From positions 1-49,116 of the forward strand of contig JACWDH010000003.1 in NCBI GenBank assembly GCA_014654235.1: a stretch of DNA of 49,116 nt, written 5' to 3'. This stretch comes from Pelagibacterales bacterium SAG-MED10. GTDB taxonomy: Bacteria; Pseudomonadota; Alphaproteobacteria; Pelagibacterales; Pelagibacteraceae. Shown here piece by piece: positions 16,203 to 25,796 of the stretch (the stretch's first letter is position 1; every line of letters starts with the position of its first letter). Under the pieces are notes generated by a model, which saw only the letters and a program-made list of their open reading frames with translations, had not been told where the DNA came from and did not search any database. A program made the position numbers and the translations under genes.

Positions 16203-17284
16203 TGTATTTAATCGTTACCAGAACTTTTCCGCCTGAACTTGGTGGAATGCAAAGTTTAATGTGGGGTTTATCAAGAGAATTATCAAAAAACTTTATGATT
16301 AAAGTCTTTGCAGATTATATTGAGGGGCACAAAGACTTTGATAACCAAGCATCTTTTTCAATTGAAAGAGTTGGAGGAATAAAACTATTGAGAAAATATA
16401 GAAAAGCACAATTAATCAATGAATTTATTAAGGATAAAAAAATTGATGGAATTATTGCTGATCACTGGAAGAGTTTGGAGCTAATCAAGTCATCAAAAAA
16501 AAAATATTGTCTAATTCATAGTAAAGAAATTAATCATCCAAAAGGTTCAAGTTTAAATAAAAGAGTTTTAAATGTTTTAAATAATGTTGAGAAAGTAATT
16601 GCTAATTCACAATTTACAAAAAATTTAGCAAGTGAGTGTGGTGTTAATGAAAATAATATTATTGTGATCAACCCTGGAATAGATCCAGCTAAAGAATTAG
16701 AGAAAAAAACCATGAATAAAGTTGAGAGTTTACTTAAAGTAAAAACACCACGTTTAATTACAGTTTCAAGATTTGATAAAAGAAAAAATCATGAAAAAGT
16801 AATCATGGCTTTGAGAAATTTAAAACAAATTTATCCTGATATAGTTTATATCTGTATTGGTTATGGTGATGAGGAAGAAAATATAAAAAATCTTGTCAAA
16901 GAATTAGATTTAGAAGGTCAGGTTATGTTTTTTAAGGATATAACTAATGATTTAAAAAATGCTTTAATTGCAAAATCTAATGTATTTGTAATGCCTTCTA
17001 TAATTCACAAAACATCAGTTGAAGGATTTGGAATTGCCTATGTAGAAGCTGCTCAATATGGAATTCCTTCAATTGGAGGAAAAGATGGTGGTGCAGCAGA
17101 TGCAATTGAGCATGAAAAAACTGGTCTAATATGTGATGGAAATAATTTAGATGATGTATACTCATCAATAAATTCAATTCTAGAGAATAAAAAATATCTA
17201 GAGTATGGAAAATATGCAAAAGAACTTGTAACTAAACTCCAATGGTCGAAAATTATTCAAGAATATAAAAAAATTTTGAGCTAA
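16202..17284 (+). CDS. Glycosyltransferase family 4
   Basis: GT-B retaining glycosyltransferase of 360 residues. The N-terminus carries RTFPPELGGMQSLMWGLS, the acceptor-domain glycine loop of GT4 enzymes; the C-terminal domain has VSRFDKRKNHEKVI and the donor-binding EGFGIAYVEAAQYGIP (EX7E). It starts on the stop of the thioredoxin-like gene and its own stop overlaps the next ATG (TAATG), so all three are coupled. Likely builds a surface polysaccharide or lipid-linked sugar; the exact sugar is not readable. Confidence 0.88.
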   Translation: MYLIVTRTFPPELGGMQSLMWGLSRELSKNFMIKVFADYIEGHKDFDNQASFSIERVGGIKLLRKYRKAQLINEFIKDKKIDGIIADHWKSLELIKSSKKKYCLIHSKEINHPKGSSLNKRVLNVLNNVEKVIANSQFTKNLASECGVNENNIIVINPGIDPAKELEKKTMNKVESLLKVKTPRLITVSRFDKRKNHEKVIMALRNLKQIYPDIVYICIGYGDEEENIKNLVKELDLEGQVMFFKDITNDLKNALIAKSNVFVMPSIIHKTSVEGFGIAYVEAAQYGIPSIGGKDGGAADAIEHEKTGLICDGNNLDDVYSSINSILENKKYLEYGKYAKELVTKLQWSKIIQEYKKILS

Positions 17285-18117
17285 TGGAATATTGTCTAAT
17301 TTGTAACACTCCATATAAAAGAATTAATAATTTTGTTTATAAATGTAAAAAATGCTTATTTCTTAAGTCAAATTTAAAATCAGGTAATGGCAGAGAAATT
17401 GAGGGAATTAGTGAGCTTAGAAGGAAAAATTTTAGAAATATTATTAAAGTCATTAAATCTTTAAATAGTCATAAAAAATTTAAAATTCTTGAAATAGGTT
17501 CTGGTAGTGGGTATTTTATTGAAGAATGTATTAAATCTGAATTAGACATAACTGGATCTGAGGCAAATGATGGAGAATTTATTATATTAAAAAAAAATTT
17601 TTCAAAAATTTTAAAAATTAGCCTGCCATTAAAGGAAATAAGCACAGAAAACCATACAAAGTTTGATTATATAGTTTTTAACGATGTTTTCGAGCATCTT
17701 GAAAACTTGGATAAAGTAATCGACCAACTAAAAATATTTTTAAATGAGGATGGAAAAATATTAATTAATCTGCCATCATCAGATGGGGTTATTTTTAAAT
17801 TTTCAAATATTCTAAAAAAAATTGGTTTTAATAATTTTTACGATCGATTATGGCAGAAAGGTCTTTCCTCACCTCATTTGTCCTACTTTAATAATAAAAA
17901 CCTAAGTATTCTTTTTGAGAAATATGGATACGAATTGATTTACTCAAGCTCTTTAGACACAGTAAGTAAAAATGGTAATTATGAAAGACTTAATTCTACT
18001 ATTAAAAGCAAAATAGTATGCATGTTTATGAGTTTTATTTTAATTTTGTTTTATTACTTACAAAAACTATTTCCTAGAGATATTATATTTCACGTTTATC
18101 ATCAAAAAAAAAATTAA
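17284..18117 (+). CDS. Class I SAM-dependent methyltransferase with N-terminal zinc ribbon
   Basis: The first 25 residues hold a CxxC...CxxC zinc-ribbon (CLIC and CKKC). Residues 65-170 form a Rossmann SAM-binding domain with ILEIGSGSGYFIEEC (motif I), FDYIVFNDVFEHL and a DGKILINLPS motif. A hydrophobic stretch near the C-terminus (CMFMSFILILFYYL) suggests membrane attachment. The layout matches Methyltransf_23 proteins found in sugar-modification clusters, consistent with the coupled glycosyltransferase upstream. Confidence 0.82.
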   Translation: MEYCLICNTPYKRINNFVYKCKKCLFLKSNLKSGNGREIEGISELRRKNFRNIIKVIKSLNSHKKFKILEIGSGSGYFIEECIKSELDITGSEANDGEFIILKKNFSKILKISLPLKEISTENHTKFDYIVFNDVFEHLENLDKVIDQLKIFLNEDGKILINLPSSDGVIFKFSNILKKIGFNNFYDRLWQKGLSSPHLSYFNNKNLSILFEKYGYELIYSSSLDTVSKNGNYERLNSTIKSKIVCMFMSFILILFYYLQKLFPRDIIFHVYHQKKN

Positions 18118-19616
18118 ATAATTTTTCTTTTAAAATTTTTATATATGTGCCAAATTACAATAAAAGCTGTTGTGAGCAAAATACATAATGTCAGAGTTCT
18201 GTCCCATAAAAATTCCCAAGATCCATTACTTAACAATAATGATCTTCTTAGATTTTCTTCCATTAATCCACCAAGAACAAAAGCTAAAATCAGCGGTGGC
18301 ATAGGAAAATCATATAAGCGTAAAAAAGTTGCAACCACAGCAATGCCAATCATTAAATAAATATCAAAATTATTAAAAGACATTACATAAATGCCAGTAA
18401 TTGAAAAAAATAGAATTAAAGGAATTAAATAATTTTTTGGTACAGCAAGAATTCTAGCGATGTACGGTATTAGAGGTAAATTTAAAATCAAAAGTATAAC
18501 CATCCCTATATACATAGACATTATAATTGACCAAAAAATTTCAGGATTAGTCATATAGAGTCTTGGTCCCGGTTGAACACCAAATCCTAAGAGAGCACCT
18601 AACATTACTGCCGTTGTTCCACTTCCTGGAATTCCTAGAGTGAGCATAGGTACAAATGAACCTGAACATGCAGCATTATTTGCTGTTTCTGGTGCAGATA
18701 GTCCATTTACACTCCCTTTACCAAACTTCTGTTTTTCATCATCATTGACTAAATTTCTTTCCATTCCATAAGCTAAAAATGATGCAATGGTTGCTCCAGC
18801 CCCAGGCAAAACACCTATTAAAAAACCAATTACTGAAGATCGAGGAATTGTTTTGTACATTTTTTTTCTATCTTCTTTATCAATTTTTATTGAACCTAAT
18901 TCAGTTAAAGAAACTTGTTTAGCAGCAGCAGTTGGATCATTTCTTTTTAAAATAATTGTCAAAGCTTCACTCATTGCAAATGTCGCCATTACAACTAAAA
19001 CAAAACTGATACCATCTGTTAAATTCATGTTATCAAAAGTAAATCTAGTAATATCAGATAGGCTGTCTTGACCAACTGAAGCTAACATCAAACCAAGCAC
19101 TACCATCATCATTGCTTTTAAGAACTGTCCCTTAGATGAAAATGCAGCGATTGCAGTTAGACCTAAAATCATCAAAGCAAAATAATCTGGAGATCTAAAA
19201 GATAAACTTACTTTAGATAAACTTGGAGCTAAAAATAATAAATAAATTGCCGAAAACGTTCCACCCGCAAATGAACTCCATGCAGCGATAGCTAAAGCTT
19301 TACCAGCCTTGCCTTGTTGTGCCATTGGATAACCGTCAAATGATGTAGCAACAGTACCTGGAACACCAGGTGCATTTAATAATATTGATGAGGTTGATCC
19401 ACCAAATACTGCTCCATAATAAACACCGGCCATTAATATTAACCCTGTTGCAGGATCAAAACCATAAGTAATAGGTATCATGAGAGCAATTGCGGTCATT
19501 GGACCAAGACCGGGTAACATCCCTATAATTGTTCCAAAAAAACAACCAATCATAACCATGAATATATTTTGAAGTGTTAATGCAGTTGAAAGACCTATTA
19601 ATATTCCCTCAATCAT
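18114..19616 (-). CDS. tctA: Tripartite tricarboxylate transporter large subunit TctA (system 1)
   Basis: Twelve-span permease of the TctABC family, which imports carboxylates using a binding protein and ion gradient. The 500 residues include GTIIGMLPGLGPMTAIALMIP, NAPGVPGTVATSFDGYPMA and the second-half repeat SAPETANNAACSGSFVPML, all TctA hallmarks. It overlaps tctB by four bases and its end overlaps the convergent methyltransferase by four bases. Confidence 0.93.
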   Translation of the reverse strand: MIEGILIGLSTALTLQNIFMVMIGCFFGTIIGMLPGLGPMTAIALMIPITYGFDPATGLILMAGVYYGAVFGGSTSSILLNAPGVPGTVATSFDGYPMAQQGKAGKALAIAAWSSFAGGTFSAIYLLFLAPSLSKVSLSFRSPDYFALMILGLTAIAAFSSKGQFLKAMMMVVLGLMLASVGQDSLSDITRFTFDNMNLTDGISFVLVVMATFAMSEALTIILKRNDPTAAAKQVSLTELGSIKIDKEDRKKMYKTIPRSSVIGFLIGVLPGAGATIASFLAYGMERNLVNDDEKQKFGKGSVNGLSAPETANNAACSGSFVPMLTLGIPGSGTTAVMLGALLGFGVQPGPRLYMTNPEIFWSIIMSMYIGMVILLILNLPLIPYIARILAVPKNYLIPLILFFSITGIYVMSFNNFDIYLMIGIAVVATFLRLYDFPMPPLILAFVLGGLMEENLRRSLLLSNGSWEFLWDRTLTLCILLTTAFIVIWHIYKNFKRKII

Positions 19617-20083
19617 CCCATAACTCCAATTAACTTCAAAAAAGGATCTCTTAAATAAATCTCAAGGACGCCATGTAACAAATACATAAAAGCAGCTACA
19701 AAAGGGAAAGATAATAAAAACATCAATATCCAACGTCTTTCACCTAAAAAATAATAAGAACCAAATAAAAAGAATGAAGTAGTTAAAAAATATCCAATTT
19801 TTAAAATTGTTGCTCCATAAATAATTGCAATAGTAATTAATATTGCTGTTTTTTTATATTCTAAATTTTTATGTTCAACTTTAATAGTTTCTGGATCTGG
19901 TAAAATTAATTTTAACCCTGAAAAAAATAATCCTGCATAACCTAAATAAATTGGAAATGTTTTTGCATTAAATGGTGCATTTTCATCAAATGCGAATACT
20001 TGAATTTGGTATGCTGTATATAAATAGAATACTGAAAAAATAAAAAAGAGCAGTGATATAATTTTAGTAGTATTTATATTCAC
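19613..20083 (-). CDS. tctB: Tripartite tricarboxylate transporter small subunit TctB (system 1)
   Basis: Small membrane subunit, 156 residues with four spans, including the typical FFLFGSYYFLGERRW segment. The only available start is GTG at 20083, because a stop in frame lies just upstream. That GTG lies inside the 5' arm of a 15-bp hairpin whose U tract falls within codons 13 to 18, so the beginning of this gene doubles as an attenuator for tctC. It overlaps tctA by four bases. Confidence 0.83.
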   Translation of the reverse strand: MNINTTKIISLLFFIFSVFYLYTAYQIQVFAFDENAPFNAKTFPIYLGYAGLFFSGLKLILPDPETIKVEHKNLEYKKTAILITIAIIYGATILKIGYFLTTSFFLFGSYYFLGERRWILMFLLSFPFVAAFMYLLHGVLEIYLRDPFLKLIGVMG

Positions 20084-20089
20084 TGCTCT
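20042..20089 (-). terminator. Attenuator hairpin covering the tctB start (system 1)
   Basis: In the minus-strand RNA AGAGCAGTGAATATAA (20089-20074) pairs with TTATATCACTGCTCT (20061-20047) with a single bulged A and a 12-base loop, followed by five U, an A and six more U. The GTG start of tctB (20083-20081) is buried in the 5' arm. This is a terminator-like structure placed inside the coding start of the downstream gene. Confidence 0.8.
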
Positions 20090-20114
20090 AATTTTAACTT
20101 ACTAATCTAAAAGA

Positions 20115-21095
20115 CTAGATAACTCCTAATTTTTTCATAAGAGCTGTCATTTCCTCAGTTTGTTTTTCTAAGAAAGAAACGAATTTACCCTCAGGATTAT
20201 AAATATTTACCCAAGCGTTTCTTGCTCTAACAGCTTCCCATTCAGAAGTTTTTTGAACATCACCAAGCATTTTAGCAATTTTAGATTTATCAGAATTACT
20301 CATACCTGGAGGACCAAAAAATCCTCTCCAGTTTACAAATTGTACGTCATAACCCTGTTCTTTAAGAGTTGGCGCATCTGGCGCATCTGAAACCCTTGAT
20401 GGAGCAGTTATACCAATAATTCTTACTTGGTCTCTTGCACCCATAAGTTCACCTAAACCTGTTGAGATAATTTGTGTCTCTCCAGATAAAAGGCCAGCTA
20501 AAGCTTTTCCACCAGCATCATAAGGAATATATGCTACAGCATTTGGATCTGCACCTGCGGCTTGAAAAGCTAATGCACCAATTAAATGGTCCATACTTCC
20601 TCTTACTGATCCACCTGCCATTTTAATTGAGTTTGGATCTTTTTTATAGGCATCAACAACATCTTTAAAGTTTTTGTATGGTGAGTTTTTAGCAACTGCT
20701 ATTGCACCATAGTCACCAATCACACCTGCAATTGGCACAACATCTTTGTAAGATAAAGTTCCGTTACCTTTTACGTAACCTTTGTGTCTTGTAATTGATC
20801 TTAATACTAATGGTGTAGATTGTACTAAGACTGTATTCGCAGGTTTAGTATTAATCATATAAGCTAATGCTTTACCACCACCACCACCTGACATATTTTC
20901 AAATGATGCACTTTTTAACATTCCAGCTTTTGTTAAAGCTTCTCCAGTACCTCGAGCAGTTCCATCCCAACCACCACCAGCACCACCGCCTATCACGAAG
21001 TGAATTTTTTCAATCGCAATTGAACTAGTTGTAGATGCTGAGAATAATAGGATTGCCGAGAATAATACTGAAACAATTTTTTTAATATTTCTCAT
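20115..21095 (-). CDS. tctC: Tripartite tricarboxylate transporter binding protein TctC (system 1)
   Basis: Periplasmic binding protein of 326 residues. A signal peptide spans about residues 1-27; the mature protein begins near IEKIHFVIGGGAGGGWDGTAR, the TctC N-terminal glycine loop. Conserved AGGSVRGSMDHLIGALAFQA and a late DAPTLKEQGYDV are typical. AGAGAGGAA precedes the ATG. The 180-bp gap upstream is shared with the divergent AbrB-type gene and is extremely AT-rich; I see no riboswitch in it. Confidence 0.9.
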   Translation of the reverse strand: MRNIKKIVSVLFSAILLFSASTTSSIAIEKIHFVIGGGAGGGWDGTARGTGEALTKAGMLKSASFENMSGGGGGKALAYMINTKPANTVLVQSTPLVLRSITRHKGYVKGNGTLSYKDVVPIAGVIGDYGAIAVAKNSPYKNFKDVVDAYKKDPNSIKMAGGSVRGSMDHLIGALAFQAAGADPNAVAYIPYDAGGKALAGLLSGETQIISTGLGELMGARDQVRIIGITAPSRVSDAPDAPTLKEQGYDVQFVNWRGFFGPPGMSNSDKSKIAKMLGDVQKTSEWEAVRARNAWVNIYNPEGKFVSFLEKQTEEMTALMKKLGVI

Positions 21096-21275
21096 TATAT
21101 TCCTCTCTCTTATTTAAGATTAAATTAAATTACATTGCCTTAGTTTATGCAACCTATAATTTCTTAGTACAACTAACAATTGAAATTGTTTTTTAAAAAA
21201 TTATTGTGGGTAAACAATAGAAAAAATTTTTTTTAAATTACAAGTTTTCAATTTTTAAACTAATTAAAATTATTA

Positions 21276-22355
21276 ATGTTCGATTTTATTAATTACACAA
21301 CTATTAAAAATTATTTTAGTTCTATAATCAAAAGTTATAAAGCTATAATTATAGGATTGATAGGTGGTTATTTAGGAACAGTAATTGGTCTACCTCTTCC
21401 TTGGTTGTTAGGTTCATTAAGTTTAAATCTTTGTTTTGCATTTACAAAATTTAAAATTAAATTCCCTACTAAACTTTTAAATCCTGTTTTTTTAATAGTA
21501 GGTATTATTTTAGGTGGAACCTTAAATGTATCACTACTTTATAAAATTCATTTGTGGATTTTTTCATCTATTGCAATGATTTTTTGTACAATTATCAGTA
21601 CTATTTTGGCTGGATATTATTTTTTTAAAATTTGTAAGTTTAGTAAATTTATTTCAGTGTTGGCTGCACTTCCTGGGGCATTTGTTCCAATTTCAGCAGC
21701 ATTATTAGAATTTGGCAAAAGTAAAGATGATAAAAAAGTTTTGATCCCTCAAGCAACAAGAGTAATTTTTATTGTTAGTTTCGTTCCGATATTTTTCATA
21801 AATAATTTAGGTTTTTCAGAAATAACAGGTTATAATTTCTCTAACGTTTATGATTACAAATACTTCTTAGAAATTATATTTCTTCTATCAATTTGTTTTT
21901 TATTCTCAAATTTGCTTAAAAAATTTAACATCCCTTCTCCTGCATTAATTGGTGCTATGGCTTTATCAGGACTATTTTATACTTTTGAGATAATTGATGC
22001 TAGATTTCCAGATACATTCATAAATATTGCATTTGTTTTTTTGGGAACCGCATTAGGTACTAGATTAAATGGCTTAAAGTTAAATGAATTGTTCTATTTT
22101 ATATTTCATGGATTAATTGTTAGTGCAATTTTGGTAATTGTTGCAATGACTACTGCTTATGTTTTAACTTATGCGGGTTTTGATTTTATTCCAACATTCT
22201 TAAGTTTTGCACCTGGAGGAATTCATGAAATGGTAGTTATAAGTGTAGCATACAAAATTGATCCTATTTTTGTAAGCTACCATCATTTTTTAAGAATATT
22301 TTTAATTGTAATATTCTTGCCACTTCTTTTATCAAAATTTCGTCAGAATAATTAG
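21276..22355 (+). CDS. AbrB-family membrane transporter
   Basis: A 359-residue polytopic protein of the AbrB family (PF05145, formerly called ammonia monooxygenase-like), with two similar halves. The first half has GLPLPWLLGSLSLNLCFAF and AALPGAFVPISAALLEFG; the second has IPSPALIGAMALSGLFYTFE and LSFAPGGIHEMVVISVAYKI. The repeat of the PxxLLG/PxxLIG and PGG motifs shows the duplication. It is divergent from tctC system 1 and may share its regulation. Transport role is assumed; substrate unknown. Confidence 0.83.
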   Translation: MFDFINYTTIKNYFSSIIKSYKAIIIGLIGGYLGTVIGLPLPWLLGSLSLNLCFAFTKFKIKFPTKLLNPVFLIVGIILGGTLNVSLLYKIHLWIFSSIAMIFCTIISTILAGYYFFKICKFSKFISVLAALPGAFVPISAALLEFGKSKDDKKVLIPQATRVIFIVSFVPIFFINNLGFSEITGYNFSNVYDYKYFLEIIFLLSICFLFSNLLKKFNIPSPALIGAMALSGLFYTFEIIDARFPDTFINIAFVFLGTALGTRLNGLKLNELFYFIFHGLIVSAILVIVAMTTAYVLTYAGFDFIPTFLSFAPGGIHEMVVISVAYKIDPIFVSYHHFLRIFLIVIFLPLLLSKFRQNN

Positions 22356-22371
22356 TAACCACATATTAAAT

Positions 22372-23796
22372 TTATTTACTTAATAATTTACTAAGTAATT
22401 TAATATTTTTAACTTTTTCTAAATTTTTAATTGTACTAATTATTTTTTTTGATTTATTTAATGGCCATTTCGCAAATTCTGCACATCCCATAAACTTATC
22501 TGCCACTTCATCATATGTCATTGGAATTGCTGGGCTTCCTTTCCCAAAATCACCTCGTCCAGATATCTTTTTTCCATTTTTTAAATAGATATCAATAATC
22601 GTTGTCATTTTATCGTATCCAGCTGCCTCTGCTTTCTGATTTTTGTAAAAATTTATTTTTCTTAACATTCCTTGAACATCTGGTTTGTTTATTCTTTTAT
22701 CCTGATACTCAGGAATGTATGCTCTTCTCTCTATCAACAAAATAGCCATAGAATATTCCATACTAAACTTAGCTTGAAATTCATTTTTTGGTCTGTGATG
22801 AATTAATGCATTTTGCATATTATGATTTGTTCCAACATCAACTTTAACAACCTGCTCTGGTTTAATGTCGTATTTGTAAATTAATTCTAACATTTTTGTC
22901 ATACCTGGATGAGTTAAAGATCCACATGGGTGAGGTTTAATTGATATCCCTGGTTTACTAAAAGTCCATGGTCGACCTAATTTTCCTTTAATTGAATTTA
23001 AATCATAACCACCACCATGAGCTTGAAAAAAACCTCTAGGAGACTCTAAAATTTTATCAGTTGCTGACCATCCGTAACCAACCAAATCACAAGCAACCAC
23101 ACCACTTTCAGCCGCTCTCCCTGCATGCAAAGGTTTTGTCATTGTTCCAAAATTTTCTCTTAAGCCGGCACTCAATGAAGCTGCTACACCTAAAGACTTT
23201 TGAATTTTTTCGACATCAAATTTTCTTATTTTTGCTGCAGCAGCTGCAGAAGCAAGTGTTCCACAAGTTGCTGTTGAATGAAAACCATGTTGGTAGTGTC
23301 TAGGAGACATTGCTTCAGAAATTTTACACTCTACGTCGACACCAATAAGGTATGCATTAAGAAAATCTTTTCCGCTAATACTATTTATTTCGCCTTCTGC
23401 AAAAGCACTTGGTAAACATGGTGCTGTGGGGTGAGTTAATAAACCATATACTCTGTCAGAACCAACAGCTAATTGTGTATCATCATAATCATCTGAGTGA
23501 ATACCTACACCGTTTGCTAAAGCTGCAAATTGACTAGGAACTTTCATTTTTGAGCCAATTACAGTGGCTCTACCATTTGCCGAATTTTTCTTGATCTGTT
23601 TAAATAAATATTCGCCAGTTCTTGCAACAGAACCAGATAAAGCTAAACCAAATCCGTCTAAAATATGCTTTTTAGCTAACTCAACTACAGTTGAAGGAAT
23701 ATTTTTAAATTTAGTTTTATAAACAAATTTTGAAACGTAATTAGTTAGTTCTTTACCTTTGGAGCTATTTATATTTGGTGTGTAAGCTTTCTTCAT
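22372..23796 (-). CDS. MmgE/PrpD family protein
   Basis: A 474-residue member of the family that includes 2-methylcitrate dehydratase, cis-aconitate decarboxylase and iminodisuccinate epimerase. Visible are HILDGFGLALSGS, GVGIHSDDYDDTQLA, GFHSTATCGTLASAAAAAKI, KPLHAGRAAESGVVA and IKPHPCGSLTHPG, in the usual order. Its start overlaps the end of tctA system 2 by four bases, so it is made together with that importer and probably acts on the imported tri- or dicarboxylate. The exact reaction is not readable. Confidence 0.87.
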   Translation of the reverse strand: MKKAYTPNINSSKGKELTNYVSKFVYKTKFKNIPSTVVELAKKHILDGFGLALSGSVARTGEYLFKQIKKNSANGRATVIGSKMKVPSQFAALANGVGIHSDDYDDTQLAVGSDRVYGLLTHPTAPCLPSAFAEGEINSISGKDFLNAYLIGVDVECKISEAMSPRHYQHGFHSTATCGTLASAAAAAKIRKFDVEKIQKSLGVAASLSAGLRENFGTMTKPLHAGRAAESGVVACDLVGYGWSATDKILESPRGFFQAHGGGYDLNSIKGKLGRPWTFSKPGISIKPHPCGSLTHPGMTKMLELIYKYDIKPEQVVKVDVGTNHNMQNALIHHRPKNEFQAKFSMEYSMAILLIERRAYIPEYQDKRINKPDVQGMLRKINFYKNQKAEAAGYDKMTTIIDIYLKNGKKISGRGDFGKGSPAIPMTYDEVADKFMGCAEFAKWPLNKSKKIISTIKNLEKVKNIKLLSKLLSK

Positions 23797-25271
23797 GTTC
23801 TTTTCCTTTCAGTTAAAAGATTTTTAATTGGTTTATAAAATAGACTTAAAAAAGTGAGAATAAAAAATGTCATTGCAATTGGTCTAGTAAAAAACATAAA
23901 TAGGTTTTGGTCAAAAATTATGATTGATTGTGCTAACGAATTTTCAACTAGTTGGCCAAGTACTATACCCATTATTATAGGTGCCGGTGAAAAACCAGCT
24001 CTCCTTAAAAAAAATCCTATAACACCAGATATCAGCATAATATAAACATCAACCATCGATTGGGACAATCCATAGGATCCGACTAAACAGAAAACAAATA
24101 CAGATGGCCACAAAAATCCCCTTGGTATTAAGGAAATTCTTGAAAATATTTTTGCACCTAATAAACCAAATACTAAAAATATAAAATTAGCTAAAAGCAT
24201 TCCATAAAAAATTGTATAAAGAAGATCAGGTTGTTGCTCGAATAAGTATGGCCCTGCTCTTAAACCATGAATTTGAAAACCTCCTAATATAACTGCTGTA
24301 GTTGCAGATCCTGGAATTCCTAAAGCAAGAGTTGGTATCATGGCTCCACCAGTTGCAGAATTGTTAGCTGCCTCAGGTGCCGCTACACCTTCAATCTCAC
24401 CTTTACCAAAATTATCCTTATTTTTAGACCATCTTCTAGCTTCATTGTAGCCTATCATTGCACTTACAGTGCCTCCTTCAGCTGGAAGTATTCCAATAAA
24501 TGTTCCAATACCTGTTGATCTTAAAATTGTTTTTCCACAATTTTTAAATTCAGTAATGGATGGTAATTTTATTGCAGAGAATTTAATTCTTTCTAATAGA
24601 AGTTCACTCTTTGATGCTTGAACAAAAATTTCAGACATTGCAAACAAACCAATTAAAACTGGTACAAAGCTTACACCCTCAAACAGTTCATCAACGCTAA
24701 AAGTAAATCTTGATATTCCTGTAGTTAAGTGAACACCAATTGTTGCAACAAATAGACCTATTAAACCTCCAATAAGATTTTTAACAGGAGATTTGGAGCT
24801 AATAGATGCAAGCATAGATAAACCAAATATTGCTAGTGCAAAATATTCAGGAGGACCAAATTTGTATGCAATTTTTGCTAAAGTAGGGGCAAAAATTATT
24901 AAAACTATTAAAGATATAATTCCTCCAATTACACTGGAAACCGCTGCCATTCCTAAAGCTTTTCCAGCTTTACCATTTTGTGCCATTGGAAATCCATCAA
25001 AAGCGGTTGCCGCAGCTGGTGGAGCTCCTGGTGCATTAATCAATATTGCTGTTATTGATCCACCGAATGTGCCTCCACAATATAAAGCGGCCATTGCTGC
25101 AATTGCCTGATTAGGTTCTAAATATATAGTAAATGGTAATAATAAAGCAATTGCCATACCTGAACTTAATCCAGGTAACGCTCCAATTAAAACTCCTACA
25201 ATTGTAGATCCTAAAATTAGAAGAAATGTAGTTAAATCTAATATTAAAGTTATCTTACTAATTAATTCCAT
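23793..25271 (-). CDS. tctA: Tripartite tricarboxylate transporter large subunit TctA (system 2)
   Basis: Second TctA in the window, 492 residues, 12 spans. Hallmarks are GVLIGALPGLSSGMAIALLLP, NAPGAPPAAATAFDGFPMA and AAPEAANNSATGGAMIPTL. It overlaps tctB by one base and the MmgE/PrpD gene by four. It differs clearly from system 1 in sequence, so the two systems probably take different substrates. Confidence 0.93.
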   Translation of the reverse strand: MELISKITLILDLTTFLLILGSTIVGVLIGALPGLSSGMAIALLLPFTIYLEPNQAIAAMAALYCGGTFGGSITAILINAPGAPPAAATAFDGFPMAQNGKAGKALGMAAVSSVIGGIISLIVLIIFAPTLAKIAYKFGPPEYFALAIFGLSMLASISSKSPVKNLIGGLIGLFVATIGVHLTTGISRFTFSVDELFEGVSFVPVLIGLFAMSEIFVQASKSELLLERIKFSAIKLPSITEFKNCGKTILRSTGIGTFIGILPAEGGTVSAMIGYNEARRWSKNKDNFGKGEIEGVAAPEAANNSATGGAMIPTLALGIPGSATTAVILGGFQIHGLRAGPYLFEQQPDLLYTIFYGMLLANFIFLVFGLLGAKIFSRISLIPRGFLWPSVFVFCLVGSYGLSQSMVDVYIMLISGVIGFFLRRAGFSPAPIIMGIVLGQLVENSLAQSIIIFDQNLFMFFTRPIAMTFFILTFLSLFYKPIKNLLTERKRT

Positions 25272-25735
25272 TAATAAAAATTCCTCACTATAAAATCTTC
25301 TAATATACCTTGTGGAAATTTAAGTTGTAATACAAGAGTAAAAAAAACAAATACAAATACTGTCATCCCAATTGAATATAAAAGAACAAAAAATTTATCT
25401 TTTCTTTGCCAAAGTAATGGCGTCACAAATGTAAATATTAAAATTGTTAAAAAAAAACCTAATTTATCTGCTATTAAAATTATAAATAATATAAATCCAA
25501 ATGTTATAAAAGCATTGGTTTTTATTATTTCTTTTTTTTCCTCTACTAAGTTTTTATTTTGATAAATTTGAAATAAACTTAAAAATACTATCAAAGTAAA
25601 TATCAATCTAGGCATCATAGTTGGTTGCATGCCTTGAGCTAGAATTTCTGGTACTTCATCAAATGAAAAAGTATAAATATACAGCAATATAGTGATGGTA
25701 ATTATTACCGACAAAATTTTTATATCTTTTATCAT
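25271..25735 (-). CDS. tctB: Tripartite tricarboxylate transporter small subunit TctB (system 2)
   Basis: A 154-residue four-span small subunit located between the TctC and TctA of system 2. Sequence similarity in this family is weak; the call rests on size, hydrophobic pattern (spans near 7-25, 40-55, 73-105 and 115-140), the EILAQGMQPTMMPRL segment, and position. No Shine-Dalgarno is seen before the ATG, which lies 13 bases after the U tract of the terminator behind tctC. Confidence 0.82.
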   Translation of the reverse strand: MIKDIKILSVIITITILLYIYTFSFDEVPEILAQGMQPTMMPRLIFTLIVFLSLFQIYQNKNLVEEKKEIIKTNAFITFGFILFIILIADKLGFFLTILIFTFVTPLLWQRKDKFFVLLYSIGMTVFVFVFFTLVLQLKFPQGILEDFIVRNFY

Positions 25736-25748
25736 CTAGAGAATTCTT

Positions 25749-25780
25749 AAAAAAAAGGGGAACAATAACGTTCCCCTTTT
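25749..25780 (-). terminator. Intrinsic terminator between tctC and tctB (system 2)
   Basis: On the minus strand AAAAGGGGAAC (25780-25770) pairs with GTTCCCCTTTT (25763-25753) around a six-base loop and ends in a run of U (complement of A 25749-25756). It lies 17 bases after the tctC stop and should make the binding protein the main product of the operon. Confidence 0.88.
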
Positions 25781-25796
25781 ATATAACTTTAATTTA

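Noticed and set aside
21180-21275. Long A/T runs between tctC system 1 and the AbrB gene as a possible promoter or regulatory RNA
   Set aside because: Such runs are common in this AT-rich sequence; no hexamer pair with proper spacing and no known riboswitch fold was visible.
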